A stretch of DNA of 64,000 nucleotides from Streptosporangiaceae bacterium NEAU-GS5 (GTDB taxonomy: Bacteria > Actinomycetota > Actinomycetes > Streptosporangiales > Streptosporangiaceae): NCBI GenBank assembly GCA_017592665.1, contig JAGFNW010000022.1, positions 104,570 through 168,569 on the forward strand, given 5' to 3'. This document shows positions 18,630 to 28,815 of the stretch, in pieces. Made by a program: the position numbers and the translations under genes. Each line of letters begins with the position of its first letter. The stretch's first letter is position 1. The notes under the pieces are model-generated. The model ran no database searches. It had not been told where the DNA came from and worked only from the letters and a program-made list of their open reading frames with translations.

Positions 18630-19475
18630 ATGACCTCCTACCTGGTCGGGTTGATCGGCGCCGGTATCGGGGCATCGCTCAGTCCCGCGCTGCACGAGCG
18701 CGAGGCCGAACTGCAGGATCTGCGCCTGGTCTACCGGCTGATCGACATCGCCGCGCTCGGCCTGCCGGCCGACGCGGCGGGAGATCTCGTGCGCACGGCG
18801 CGCCGGGTCGGATACGACGGTCTCAACGTCACCTATCCCTGCAAGCAGACGGTCATCCCGCACCTCGACGCGCTGTCCGGCGACGCGGCCACGCTGGGGG
18901 CCGTCAACACTGTCGTGTTCGAGGGCGATCGGGCCATCGGGCACAACACCGACTGGACCGGGTTCGCCCAGGCGTTCACGCGAGGCCTGCCCGACGCGCC
19001 GACCCGGCGGATCGTCCAGCTGGGGGCGGGCGGGGCCGGGGCCGCCGTGGCTCACGCGCTGCTCACGCTCGGGGCCGACCAGATCACGCTCGTCGACGCC
19101 GATCCCGCGCGTGCCGAACTGCTGGCCGCCGAACTGTGCGGCCGGTTCGGGGCCGGGCGGGCCGGCCATGCCGTACGGATCGACTCGCTCGCGGCGGCCG
19201 ACGGCCTGGTCAACGCGACGCCCACGGGCATGGTCGGCCATCCGGGGCTGCCGCTGTCCAGCGAGTTGCTGCATCCGGATCTCTGGGTGGCCGACATCGT
19301 CTATTCGCCGCTGCGTACGGCGCTGCTGCGCGAGGCCGAGGCGCTCGGCTGCCGCACCCTCCACGGCGGCGGCATGGTCGTCTTCCAGGCGGCGCACGCG
19401 TTCCGGCTGTTCACCGGCGTCGAGCCCGACATGGAACGGATGTACGCCCACCTGGCCGACCTCGTGGCCGCTTGA
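18630..19475 (+). CDS. Shikimate/quinate dehydrogenase (AroE/QsuD family)
   Basis: NAD(P)-dependent dehydrogenase, 281 aa, interconverting shikimate (or quinate) and the 3-dehydro form. The SLSPALHE substrate motif is near residue 14, the catalytic-lysine motif NVTYPCKQTVIPHLD near residue 70, the matching aspartate in NTDWTGFAQAF near residue 105, and the Rossmann motif QLGAGGAGAAVAHALL near residue 128. The ATG at 18630 has GGGGAG five bases upstream; an in-frame GTG lies directly before it. The following 3-dehydroshikimate dehydratase gene indicates a catabolic role, as in the Corynebacterium qsu genes, rather than aromatic biosynthesis. Confidence 0.88.
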   Translation: MTSYLVGLIGAGIGASLSPALHEREAELQDLRLVYRLIDIAALGLPADAAGDLVRTARRVGYDGLNVTYPCKQTVIPHLDALSGDAATLGAVNTVVFEGDRAIGHNTDWTGFAQAFTRGLPDAPTRRIVQLGAGGAGAAVAHALLTLGADQITLVDADPARAELLAAELCGRFGAGRAGHAVRIDSLAAADGLVNATPTGMVGHPGLPLSSELLHPDLWVADIVYSPLRTALLREAEALGCRTLHGGGMVVFQAAHAFRLFTGVEPDMERMYAHLADLVAA

Positions 19476-19485
19476 GGAGGAACGC

Positions 19486-21267
19486 ATGCGCAAGTGCATC
19501 GCCACGGTTTCCGTGAGCGGGACGCTGCCGGAGAAGCTTAGTGCGATCGCCGCGGCCGGATTCGACGGGATCGAGCTGTTCGAGAACGACCTGCTGGCCT
19601 GCCCGCTGCCGCCGGAGGAGATCCGCGAGCGCGTCCGCGACCTGGGGCTGCTGATCGACCTCTACCAGCCGTTCCGCGACTTCGAAGCGGTGCCGGACGA
19701 ACGGCTGGCCGCCAACCTCCGGCGGGCCGAGCACAAGTTCCAGCTCATGGAGCGGCTCGGCGCCGACCTGCTGCTCGTCTGCTCCAACGTCTCCCCCCGC
19801 GCGATCGGCGACGACGACCTGGCCGCCGAGCATCTGCGGCAGCTGGCCGTACGCGCCGCCGAGCACGGGATCCGCGTCGCCTACGAGGCGCTGGCCTGGG
19901 GCCGGCACGTGAGCGAATACCTGCACGCATGGCGGATCGTGCGGACGGCCGACCACCCGAACCTCGGCGTCTGCCTCGACAGCTTCCACATCCTGTCGCG
20001 CGGCTCCGACCCGATCGGCATCGAGGCCATCCCCGGCCAGAAGATCTTCTTCGTGCAGCTGTCGGACGCCCCGCCGCTGGCGATGGACGTGCTGCAGTGG
20101 AGCCGGCACTACCGGTGCTTTCCCGGCCAGGGGAGCTTCGACCTGGCCGGTCTGACGATCCACGCGCTCAACGCCGGCTACACCGGCCCGCTGTCGCTCG
20201 AAGTGTTCAACGACGTGTTCCGGCAGGCCGACGCGGCACGTACGGCCGTGGACGGCATGCGATCGCTGATCGCGCTGGAAGAGGCTCTGGACGGCCGTAC
20301 GGCCCTGCCTCCGCCGCCCGAGGGCTTCGCCTTCGCCGAGCTGACCATGGCCGACCTTCGACCTGTCGGCGAGCTGTTGCGCGCCCTCGGCTTCACGCAC
20401 GCCGGGACCCATCACTCCAAGCCGGTCGAGCTGTGGGCGCAGGGCGGGGCCCGGATCCTGCTCAACGCGATCGGCGACGAGGCCGAGCTGTCGGCTATCG
20501 GGCTGCAGGTCGCCGACCCGGCGAGTTCGGTGAAGCGGGCCGAGGCGCTGCTGTCGCCCGTGCTCCCCCGCGAACGCGACCCCGAGGATGCCCGCCTCGA
20601 CGCGGTGGCCGCACCCGACGGCGCCCAGATGTTCTTCTGCGGGACCGAGGAACCCCCCGAATGGCTGGCCGAATTCTCCCCGTTCTCCCCGGCGGGCTCG
20701 GCGCCCGGGGTCATCACCCACATCGACCACGTCGCGCTCACCCAGCCCCTGCACTACTTCGACGAGGCCGAACTCTTCTACCGGACCGTCCTCTGCCTGC
20801 GCCCCCACGAACGCCTCGACATGCCCGACCCCTACGGCCTCGTGCGCAGCCGCGCCATGTCCAGTCCCGGCGGAGCCGTACGCATGGTGCTCAACGTGGC
20901 GAACGTGGGCGCCCTCGACGTGCCCTGGCAGCACGTCGCGCTCGCGACCGGCGACATCATGGCCGTCGCGCGCCGCCTCAGGGAGGGGCTCGGCGGGGCC
21001 GGTGACATCGTGCTACCCATCCCGGGCAACTACTACGACGACCTCGCGGCCCGCTACGACATCGGCCCCGCGCTGGGGCAGCTCCGCGAGCTGGACATCC
21101 TGTACGACCGCGACGAGCACGGCGAGTTCCTGCACCTCTACACCGTCACCATCGGCCGGGTCTTCTTCGAGATCGTGCAGCGGATCGGCGGCTACGACGG
21201 CTACGGCGCCGCCAACGCCCCCGTCCGCCTGGCCGCCCAGCACGCCCAGCACGCAGGTGCCGCCTAG
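19486..21267 (+). CDS. 3-Dehydroshikimate dehydratase (QsuB/QuiC-type: TIM barrel plus HPPD-like domain)
   Basis: Predicted enzyme converting 3-dehydroshikimate to protocatechuate, 593 aa. Residues about 1-270 form a sugar-phosphate-isomerase-like TIM barrel whose metal ligands fit AYEALAWGRHV (Glu), VCLDSFHIL (Asp), FFVQLSDAP (Gln) and SLEVFND (Glu). Residues about 285-590 form a vicinal-oxygen-chelate domain like 4-hydroxyphenylpyruvate dioxygenase, with ligand-like HIDHVALTQ, WQHVALATGD and RVFFEIVQRIGG. The ATG at 19486 has GAGGAGG nine bases upstream. It begins 11 bases after the shikimate dehydrogenase stop. Its stop shares the bases CTAG with the stop of the convergent WD40 gene. Confidence 0.88.
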   Translation: MRKCIATVSVSGTLPEKLSAIAAAGFDGIELFENDLLACPLPPEEIRERVRDLGLLIDLYQPFRDFEAVPDERLAANLRRAEHKFQLMERLGADLLLVCSNVSPRAIGDDDLAAEHLRQLAVRAAEHGIRVAYEALAWGRHVSEYLHAWRIVRTADHPNLGVCLDSFHILSRGSDPIGIEAIPGQKIFFVQLSDAPPLAMDVLQWSRHYRCFPGQGSFDLAGLTIHALNAGYTGPLSLEVFNDVFRQADAARTAVDGMRSLIALEEALDGRTALPPPPEGFAFAELTMADLRPVGELLRALGFTHAGTHHSKPVELWAQGGARILLNAIGDEAELSAIGLQVADPASSVKRAEALLSPVLPRERDPEDARLDAVAAPDGAQMFFCGTEEPPEWLAEFSPFSPAGSAPGVITHIDHVALTQPLHYFDEAELFYRTVLCLRPHERLDMPDPYGLVRSRAMSSPGGAVRMVLNVANVGALDVPWQHVALATGDIMAVARRLREGLGGAGDIVLPIPGNYYDDLAARYDIGPALGQLRELDILYDRDEHGEFLHLYTVTIGRVFFEIVQRIGGYDGYGAANAPVRLAAQHAQHAGAA

Positions 21268-24200
21268 CGTGAGGCCGGGCAGATGCCGGGCATGGGAAGG
21301 CCTGTGCCGTAGGCGGCCCATTCTCGCGACGACGGCGGCCCGACCCGGGCGCAGAGGGTGGCCACCGGATCGCGGTGTGGCAGGGGATCCCACCGGCGGA
21401 CACTGCTCTCCCAACTCGAGGAGACCAGGAGACGCCCGTCCGGGCTGAACGCGACGGCGAGCACGCCGGAGACGTGACCGTGCATCGGCGCACCCAGTCG
21501 CCGCCAGGTCGTGGTGTCCCACAGCCTGAGGGTGCCGGTCGCGTCGCCGATGGCCAGCAGCCCACCGGTCGGGCTGAACGCGGGCACCCGGACGCTTGCG
21601 AGATCCCGGCTTTCATCCGCGTCCAGGATCTGGATCCGCCGGCGCGTACGCACATCCCAGATCTCGGTGCGGGAGGCGGCGACGGCCAGATATCGGCCGT
21701 CGGGGCTGAAGGCGATCCCGGTCGTGCCCCGTCCGGCGGTCACCGTCAGCACGGCCACCTCTGCGCCGGTGTGCGGATCCCAGAGCCGGACGGTATTGCG
21801 CGGCGGGGATTCATTGTCCCGGTTGGCGACGGCAAGCAACCGGCCGTCGGGGCTGAAGGCGACCGCCGTCACCAGGTAGTCGACGGCGGGCAGCGCGCGC
21901 ACCGCCTTGTGGGTGCGGACGTCCCACAGCACGACCGTGTCGTTCCAAAGCGCCGTGGCCAGCAGCGGCTCGACCGGGCTGAACGCCAGCGCGCCGCTGG
22001 TGTCGGTGAGGTCGCTGGTGAGGCGCCCGAGATCGGTGCCCGTACGGGTCTCCCACAGTCGCACGTGGCCGTCGTAGTCGCCGCTTGCGAGCACCTGGCC
22101 ATCGGGGCTGAAGGCCAGCGACAGCACGTTGGCCGTGTCCTTGCCCAGGCGTCCGCTGAGGGGGTGGGACGTGCGCGGATCCCACAGTTGGAACACGCTG
22201 TCCTGGGATATCGCGAGGCGGCCGCCGTCCGGGCTGAACGCGACCGCGAACGCCCGGCCCGCCCGGGGCGGCACACTGCCGTACGGCCGGTCGGTCTGCG
22301 GATCCCAGAGGCGAACCGTGCCGTCCAGACCGCCGGTGGCCAGTTGACGGCCGTCCGGACTGAAGGCCACCGCATGCACGTCCGGCGCGCCGTAGCCGGG
22401 GCTGCGTTCGCGTATGCCGGTGTGGCCGGTCAGCGGCGAGGGCATCTGCCGGCCGGTCATCGGGTCCCACAGGCGGGCCGTGCCGTCGCCGTGGCCGGTG
22501 GCGAGGAGCCGTCCATCCGGGCTGAACGCCACGCTGAGTGTCAGGCCGTAGGGCGCGGTCGCCAGCGTGCGCAGCAGCCTGCCATCGGCCGGATCCCACA
22601 ACCGCACCACCCCCTGGTAGCTGCTGGTCGCCAGGAACCGCCCGTCCGGGCTGAACGCCACGCCGGTCGCGCCGCCCCGGTGACCGGCCAAGGGGTGAAT
22701 GTGAGGACGTTCGCGGCGGCGGTCCCAGACGCGCACCTCCTCGTCGAAGCCGCCGGTGGCCATCAGGCGGCCGTCGGGGCTGAAGTCGACGACCCGGACC
22801 CTGCCGCCGTGGCCGGGCACGCGGGCCACGATCCGGCCCGTTCGCGGATCCAGCAGCTCGACCATGCCGTAGTCGCCCACCACGGCCAGCATCCCGTCGC
22901 GCGCGAACCGCACCCGGTTCACCTGCACCGACTGCCACATGGTGGCGCCGATCTGGCGGCCCGACCGCACATCCCACAGCCGGACGGTCTTGTCGGCGCC
23001 GCCCGTCGCCAGCTCCCGGCCGTCCGGGCTGAAGGCCACCGACACAGGAGCGGTGATGTCGTCGGGGCGGTGGGTCTCGGGGGCCAGCGGAGATCCGACC
23101 GGGTAGCCGGTCGCCGGATCCCACAGCCGGACCGTGTTGTCGTAACCCGCCGACGCCAGCAGCCGCCCATCCGGGCTGTAGGCCACGTCGTTCACGTCGG
23201 ACATGTGCCCGACGAGCGTCGTACGCTGCTCTGCCACCAGCGACGTCAGCGCTTCCGCGGCCTCGTCGGTCGGGCTGATCGACCAGGCCGCCAGGGCCAG
23301 ATGGCGCTTCCTGATCGGATCGTCGGTGGCCGCGATCTGCGCGGCCAGCTGGCGCGACAGGGCGACACTCAGCTGGCGGCGCGCCTCCTCCCCTGAGCCG
23401 ACCGCCAGCAGCGCGGCGACCAGCGCCGCGGCCAGCAACCCGGCCAGCAGGGTGACCGCGCCGGTGCGCAACCGCCGTCCACGGGTGGCGGCCTGCTCCC
23501 CCGCACGCAGGAATCCGGCGGCCTCCTCGGGCACGGCCGGGAGACGGTCATCGTCGCGCCACCGGTCGTACGCCGCGCGCGCCGCGCTCAGCCGGCCCCC
23601 GGCGTAGAGGAAGGAACGGTCACGCCCGGTCTCGACCCACTCGTGCGCGTCCCGCAGCAGATCCGCGTACGCCTTGCGGTCGGCGTGATCGGCGTCGAGC
23701 CACTCCCGCAGCCGCGGCCAGGCGGTGAGCAACACGTCGTGCGCCAGCTCGAGGTCGGCCGCCGTGTCGGGCGCATGCCGGCCGATCACCATCAGGCGGC
23801 CCCGGGTGAACACCTCCACGACCCGCATCACCTGGCCCGGCGCGGCCGGGCGGCAGGCCCGCACCACCTCCTGGTACGGCACGCGACGCCGGGTCTCCTG
23901 CCGGCCCGGTCCTGGACTGGTCAGCAGTACGAGGACGCGCTCGGCCACCTGGCGATCGGCTTCGTCGAGGCTTTGGAAGGCGTCTTCCGCCGCGTTGCGC
24001 ACGACGTTGGCCACACCCCCGGCGCGGTCGTATCCGGCCCGCGTCAGTCGGCCGTCCTCGAGCCGCTCCCAGGTGCGCAGCATGGCCATCGACAGCAGGG
24101 GTAGGGCGCCGGCTTCCGGCGCGTTGCGCGTGTGGCCGACCAACTCGCGTACGACCTGCTCGGCCAGTCCTTCCTCGACGCCGAGCCCGGCGGTCGCGGC

Positions 24201-25366
24201 GGGGCCGGTGATGGCCCGCGACAGCTCGTCGGCGCTCATCGGGCCGAGCACGAACCCGCGCTCCTCCAGCGCGCGGGCGAGCACCGGATGCGCCGCGCAC
24301 CGGTCGACATAGTCGCCGCGTACGGCGGCCACGACGATCCCGGCCGGGCCGTCGCCCGGGCCCACTCGATCGGTGGCGATCGCCTCCAGCGCCGCCAGGA
24401 ACGCCTCGCGCTCGCCGGCCTCCGGCGTGGCGTCGAACATCTCCTCGAGCTGATCCACGACGACGACCAGCCGCCGGGGGCCGTCCGGCAACGACTCGCC
24501 CCGCTCACGCCGCCGCGCGGCGTCCGCCAGCAGGATCTCGCGGGCGCGCGTGGCCGCGATCCCGGGGTCGGTACGCAGCTGAGCCAGCAGGGCCGTCGAG
24601 TCGGCGCCCCAGCGGGCCGCCAGCTGTACGGCCAGCTCCGGTAACGGGTTCGCGGTCGCGGTGAAGTCGAGCACCGGCCAGCACCGCGCGGACGGGATGC
24701 CCGGACCCAGGCCCGCGGCCAGGCCGGGCAGCAGACCCGCGCGTAACAGGGACGACTTGCCCGCTCCCGAGGCTCCGATGACGAGGATCGGCCCCGGCCG
24801 CTCCAGCCGTTCGGTCAGCATCGCCACCAGGCGGCTGGTGGCCTCGCCCCGGCCGTAGAAGACCTCGGCCTGATTGGGGCCGAACGGGACCAGCCCCTGG
24901 TAGGGGCTCCTGCCGTCCCACGACGGCCGGTCAGCCTGGCGCGTGGCCGGCCCGGGGGCCGTGGCCTGCACCGTGAGCTGTTCGCGCACCGACATGAGCA
25001 GCGACACCAGCAGGTCGCGATCTTGGCGGTGCTCCTCGCCCAGTAGGGCGACCGCGTGTTCGATCCGCCCTGTAGACGCCAGGAGCGGCTCGAACGCCGC
25101 CAGCCGCCCGCCCATTTCGGCGAATCCCAGCGCCAACTCCACCAGGATCCGCTCGTCGCCCCGGCCGGCAGATCGGCCCCCGCCACAGCGAGTGGGGCGA
25201 TCGAGCCGGCGCACAGGCCCGTATACAGAACGCGCGGAGTGGCCCGCGCCACCTCTCGCGCCGAACGGCGGCCCAGCGCGGCGAACCACGCGCGAGCTCC
25301 CCGGCGAGCGCGCGATCCCGCGTCGCCGGCGGACTCCTCAGGCTCGGCAGGCTCATCACCCGGCAT
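21264..25366 (-). CDS. nSTAND NTPase with 14 WD40 repeats; apparent frameshift near the N-terminus
   Basis: Large signalling ATPase of about 1367 aa once a frameshift is allowed. The N-terminus beginning MPGDEPAEPEESAGDA at 25366, with a possible hydrophobic helix (VLYTGLCAGSIAPLAVAG), is in one frame. From DERILVELALGFAEMGG onward the sequence is in another; the switch lies near the CCCC run at 25159-25162. The STAND domain has FGPNQAEVFYGRGEAT and Walker A VIGASGAGKSSLL. A membrane segment (TLLAGLLAAALVAALLAVG) precedes 14 WD40 repeats carrying VAFSPDG and VRLWD motifs, enough for two seven-bladed propellers. Such proteins usually sense or scaffold. The downstream frame is open for the whole STAND-WD40 part. 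Confidence 0.75.
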
Positions 25367-25405
25367 GTCCGCTCCATCGCCCGCTCCACCGGACTGAGAA
25401 GGAAT

Positions 25406-25978
25406 CTACCCCGCCGACGCGCCGGATCGTATGGGCAGGTCGTAGTAGCGGCGGACGCTGGAACCGATCCGGGCCAGGTCGGTCCCGTAGATGTGCAGGG
25501 AGATGGCGGTCTGGCCGGTCACGTTGCGTACCCGATGAATGTCACCGGGCGGGGCGAATCCGCTGACCTCGCCCGTGAGGTTGGCGTTGACGCCGGCATC
25601 GACCAGGTGCGTGCCGTCCTCGGAGAGGGTGTAGAGGTCCTCGTGCTCCACACCCTGGAGCACCCCGAACACACACCAGGTGATGTGGTCGTGAATGCGG
25701 GTCTCCTGGCCGGGACGCCACACGATGGCCAGCATCGAGAACGTGCCGTCGGGCTCGACGTGCAGCAGGTGGCTGCCGAACGCGTCCGGCTCGCCCTCCT
25801 GCTGCCGCGCGGTGAGCACGCCGGGCGAGGGCAGGTGGCGGCGGAGCTCGTCGGCCACGTACCGGGACGTGTCCTGCCAGGTGGCGCCGCGGCCGACCGC
25901 GCCGCGCACGGCGGTGACAAGCGGCTGGAGCTCGGCGGCGGACCGGTGGTGTTCGGGTCGCGCGACTAGGGTGGTCAT
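25406..25978 (-). CDS. Cysteine dioxygenase family protein (cupin)
   Basis: Small non-haem iron dioxygenase, 190 aa from the ATG at 25976-25978, which is followed by TTLVARPEHHRSAAELQPLV. The iron ligands expected for the family are in TRIHDHITWCVFGVLQG (two His) and GDIHRVRN (third His). LYTLSEDGTHL lies between them. Family members oxidise cysteine or other small thiols with oxygen. It lies 39 bases upstream of the WD40 gene on the same strand and is divergent from the HTH-STAND regulator. Confidence 0.82.
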   Translation of the reverse strand: MTTLVARPEHHRSAAELQPLVTAVRGAVGRGATWQDTSRYVADELRRHLPSPGVLTARQQEGEPDAFGSHLLHVEPDGTFSMLAIVWRPGQETRIHDHITWCVFGVLQGVEHEDLYTLSEDGTHLVDAGVNANLTGEVSGFAPPGDIHRVRNVTGQTAISLHIYGTDLARIGSSVRRYYDLPIRSGASAG

Positions 25979-26121
25979 GACGGTCTCCTCATCGAGTGGC
26001 TGGCTTCTACTGCCAGCTTCCGGCGTGGCCGGATCGCGGTGATCCGTGGCGGCCACGGATCGCACCCGCGTCCACCACGGACCGGCCACTGACTGAGACA
26101 CGAAACGGGGTGAGGGCGACG

Positions 26122-28809
26122 GTGTCGCAGGCGCCCGGCGCGGGCCGGATCTCCGAGCGGGAGGCCGAGGTGCACGCCGCGCTCGCGGCGCGCCTGACCA
26201 ACGCCCAGATCGCGCGCCGCCTGCACATCTCCGTGCGCACGGTCGAGAGCCACGTCTCGTCTCTGCTGCGCAAGTACGGCGTGGCCGACCGGGCGGCGCT
26301 GGCCGATACCTGGGCCGGCGGCCCCGAGCCAGGGCGCTTCGCCGGGCTTCCGACGCGCCGTACGAGCTTCGTGGGGCGGGGCGGGGAGCGTGAGTCGGTG
26401 CTCGCGGCCCTCGACCAGGCGCGGCTGGTGACGCTGCTGGGGCCGGGCGGCGTGGGCAAGACGCGGCTGGCCGTGGAGGCCGCCGAAGCGGCCGGCCCGG
26501 CCTTCCCCTCCGGTGGGGCGTTCGTGGATCTCGTGCCGGTGCGGGACGGGTTCGTGGCGCGGGCCGTCGCGACCGTTCTCGGCGTGACCGAGGGATCGCA
26601 CCAGCCGCTGGAGGAGGCGATCGCGGCGTATCTCGGCGACCGCCGGTCATTGCTCGTCCTCGACAACTGCGAGCACGTCATCGACGGCGTCGCCGGATTC
26701 GCCGAGCGCATCCTCGCGACCTGCCCGGGCGCGCGGATTCTGGTGACAAGCCGCGAGCGCCTGGGGGTTCCCGGCGAGCGTACGGTGCCGGTGGCGCCGC
26801 TTCCGCTCGCGCCGGACGCCGAGCGGCTTTTCCTGGAGCGCGCGCGGGCCGCCGACCCTGATTTCACGGCCGACCCCGAGGTGGTCGCCGAACTGTGCGC
26901 CCGGCTCGACGGCATGCCGCTCGCCATCGAACTCGCCGCCGCGCGCAGCGCGTCCCTCGGCGTGAGCGGGCTGCTCGCGGCTCTGGACGACGCTCTGCGG
27001 CTGTTGTCGGGCCGGCGCGGCGGCGACGAGCGGCACCGCTCGCTCCGCGGCGTGATCGGCTGGAGTCACAGCCTGTTGGAGGAGGACGAGAAGCGGCTGT
27101 TCCGGCGGCTCGGCGTGTTCGTCGGGCGTTTCGACCTGGCCGCGGCGAACGAGGTCACCGGCGAGCGGCCCGAGGTCGTGGCCGACGTGCTCGGACGGCT
27201 CGTCGACAAGAGCCTCGTCGTTCACTTGAAGGGCGAGCCGGATCGGTGGCGGCTGTTGTCGACCGTACGCGCGTACGCGATCGAGCAGATGGAGCTGGCC
27301 GGCGAACTGGACGCCGCGCATGCCCGCCACCTGCGGTGGGCCGCCGCCACCGCGGTGGAGGAACGGCAGGACGCCGACATGGCCCTGGACGACTTCCGCG
27401 CGGCGCTGGCCGCGGCTCCGCCCGGCCCCGACGAGACGGCCCATCGGCTGGCCCGCGCGCTGGCGCGTCTCACGTACGCGCGGCGCTATCTGATGGAGTC
27501 CTTCCAGCACTATGAGCGCGCCGCCACGCATGCGACCACGCCCGCGGACGCCGCTGTGGACCTGCGGGCGGCGGCCGGATGCGCGCACGTGGCAACCATG
27601 TCGAACCAGCAGGTGTTCAACCTGCTGATCGCCGCGGCCGAACTGGCCCGGCAGGCCGGCGACGGCGACGGCCGGGCCATCGACCTGGCCAGAGCCGTGG
27701 AGACGGGCTGGCGCTATCCCGACGCCTTCGACGACGTGGTCCCCCGCGAGCAGCTGGCCGCACTGCTCGCAGAAGCCGAGGAGTCAGGCGACCGGTCACA
27801 TCCCGCCGTGGCCGCCGCGATCGCGATCGCGACAGCCTGGACAGCCGCCCCCACCGACGGACCCAGCGAACGACCCGACACGCGGCCGGACGCCGGCCCC
27901 GATGCGCGGCTGGCGGAAGTCGCGGTCGAGTTGGCGCGCGCGACCGGCGACCCGGCGGCGATCAGCGCGGCGCTGTGCGCGGTAGGGACGGCTGCGCTGC
28001 ACGCCGGGCGCTTGCGCGAGGCGCACCGCGTCACCCAGCAGCGCCTCGCCGTACTGCCGCAGATGGACCGCGACGACCCCTACTACGCCCCCGAGATCTG
28101 CAACACCTTCGGCCGCGCCTACCTCTACGCGATCATGGCCGGTGATCTGCCCGAGGCAAGGTCAGCGGCGCTCGCCGGGTTGAACGACGACCTGCTCAGC
28201 CACTCCTACGTCACGGTCAGCCGGCTGGTCCCCTCGCTCGTGCTCACCGGGCGGTTGGAGGAGGCGATTGAGAACGCCGTCCGGATGTGGGCCGAGTGGG
28301 AGCGGGCCGGCCGGCTGAGCCCGCGCTGGATGGCGCCTGCGGTCGCCACGACCGCCCTCGCCTGCGGACTGCTCGGCGACTCGGCAGCGCTCGCGCTATG
28401 GCAAGCCCGGACGGCGCAGGTCGCGGGCTCTGCCGGTGCTTCCGGCGCGATCGACCCACGCCCGGCGGTCGCCGCCTTCGTCGACGCCCGGCTGGCCATT
28501 CACACGAGCAGCCTCACCGAGGCCCCGATCCTCGTCGAGCGGGCGTTCGCCGCCGCCGTACCAGGAGACCCGTTTGCCGGCTACGCGCAGGCGGCCGCGG
28601 CTGAACTTGCCGTCGTCGCCGGCCTTCCGGACGCCGCAGATCGTCTGGCGGCCGCGGCGCACGCCGGGACGGAGAACGAGTGGGCGGCCGCCTGTCTGGC
28701 CCGGGCCGAGGGCCGGCTCCACGCGGAGGCGTTCGCTAGATCGATCCAAGGCTGGGAGCGCATCGACGCCCGCTTCGAACACGCCCACACGGTTTCGCTG
28801 ATCGAGTGA
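26122..28809 (+). CDS. HTH(LuxR)-STAND ATPase regulator with helix-turn-helix at the N-terminus
   Basis: Regulator of 895 aa. The LuxR/GerE helix-turn-helix is at residues about 9-60 (ISEREAEVHAALAARLTNAQ, RRLHISVRTVESHVSSLLRK), whereas most STAND-LuxR proteins carry it at the C-terminus. A STAND/NB-ARC ATPase follows with TSFVGRGGERESVLAALD, Walker A LLGPGGVGKTRLAVEAA near residue 108 and Walker B RRSLLVLDNCEHVID. The remaining 500 residues are Ala-rich helical repeats of TPR type. GTG 26122 was chosen because GAGGG lies just upstream; the open frame begins earlier at 25996. It is divergent from the cysteine-dioxygenase-like gene. Confidence 0.82.
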   Translation: MSQAPGAGRISEREAEVHAALAARLTNAQIARRLHISVRTVESHVSSLLRKYGVADRAALADTWAGGPEPGRFAGLPTRRTSFVGRGGERESVLAALDQARLVTLLGPGGVGKTRLAVEAAEAAGPAFPSGGAFVDLVPVRDGFVARAVATVLGVTEGSHQPLEEAIAAYLGDRRSLLVLDNCEHVIDGVAGFAERILATCPGARILVTSRERLGVPGERTVPVAPLPLAPDAERLFLERARAADPDFTADPEVVAELCARLDGMPLAIELAAARSASLGVSGLLAALDDALRLLSGRRGGDERHRSLRGVIGWSHSLLEEDEKRLFRRLGVFVGRFDLAAANEVTGERPEVVADVLGRLVDKSLVVHLKGEPDRWRLLSTVRAYAIEQMELAGELDAAHARHLRWAAATAVEERQDADMALDDFRAALAAAPPGPDETAHRLARALARLTYARRYLMESFQHYERAATHATTPADAAVDLRAAAGCAHVATMSNQQVFNLLIAAAELARQAGDGDGRAIDLARAVETGWRYPDAFDDVVPREQLAALLAEAEESGDRSHPAVAAAIAIATAWTAAPTDGPSERPDTRPDAGPDARLAEVAVELARATGDPAAISAALCAVGTAALHAGRLREAHRVTQQRLAVLPQMDRDDPYYAPEICNTFGRAYLYAIMAGDLPEARSAALAGLNDDLLSHSYVTVSRLVPSLVLTGRLEEAIENAVRMWAEWERAGRLSPRWMAPAVATTALACGLLGDSAALALWQARTAQVAGSAGASGAIDPRPAVAAFVDARLAIHTSSLTEAPILVERAFAAAVPGDPFAGYAQAAAAELAVVAGLPDAADRLAAAAHAGTENEWAAACLARAEGRLHAEAFARSIQGWERIDARFEHAHTVSLIE

Positions 28810-28815
28810 GAGCCG

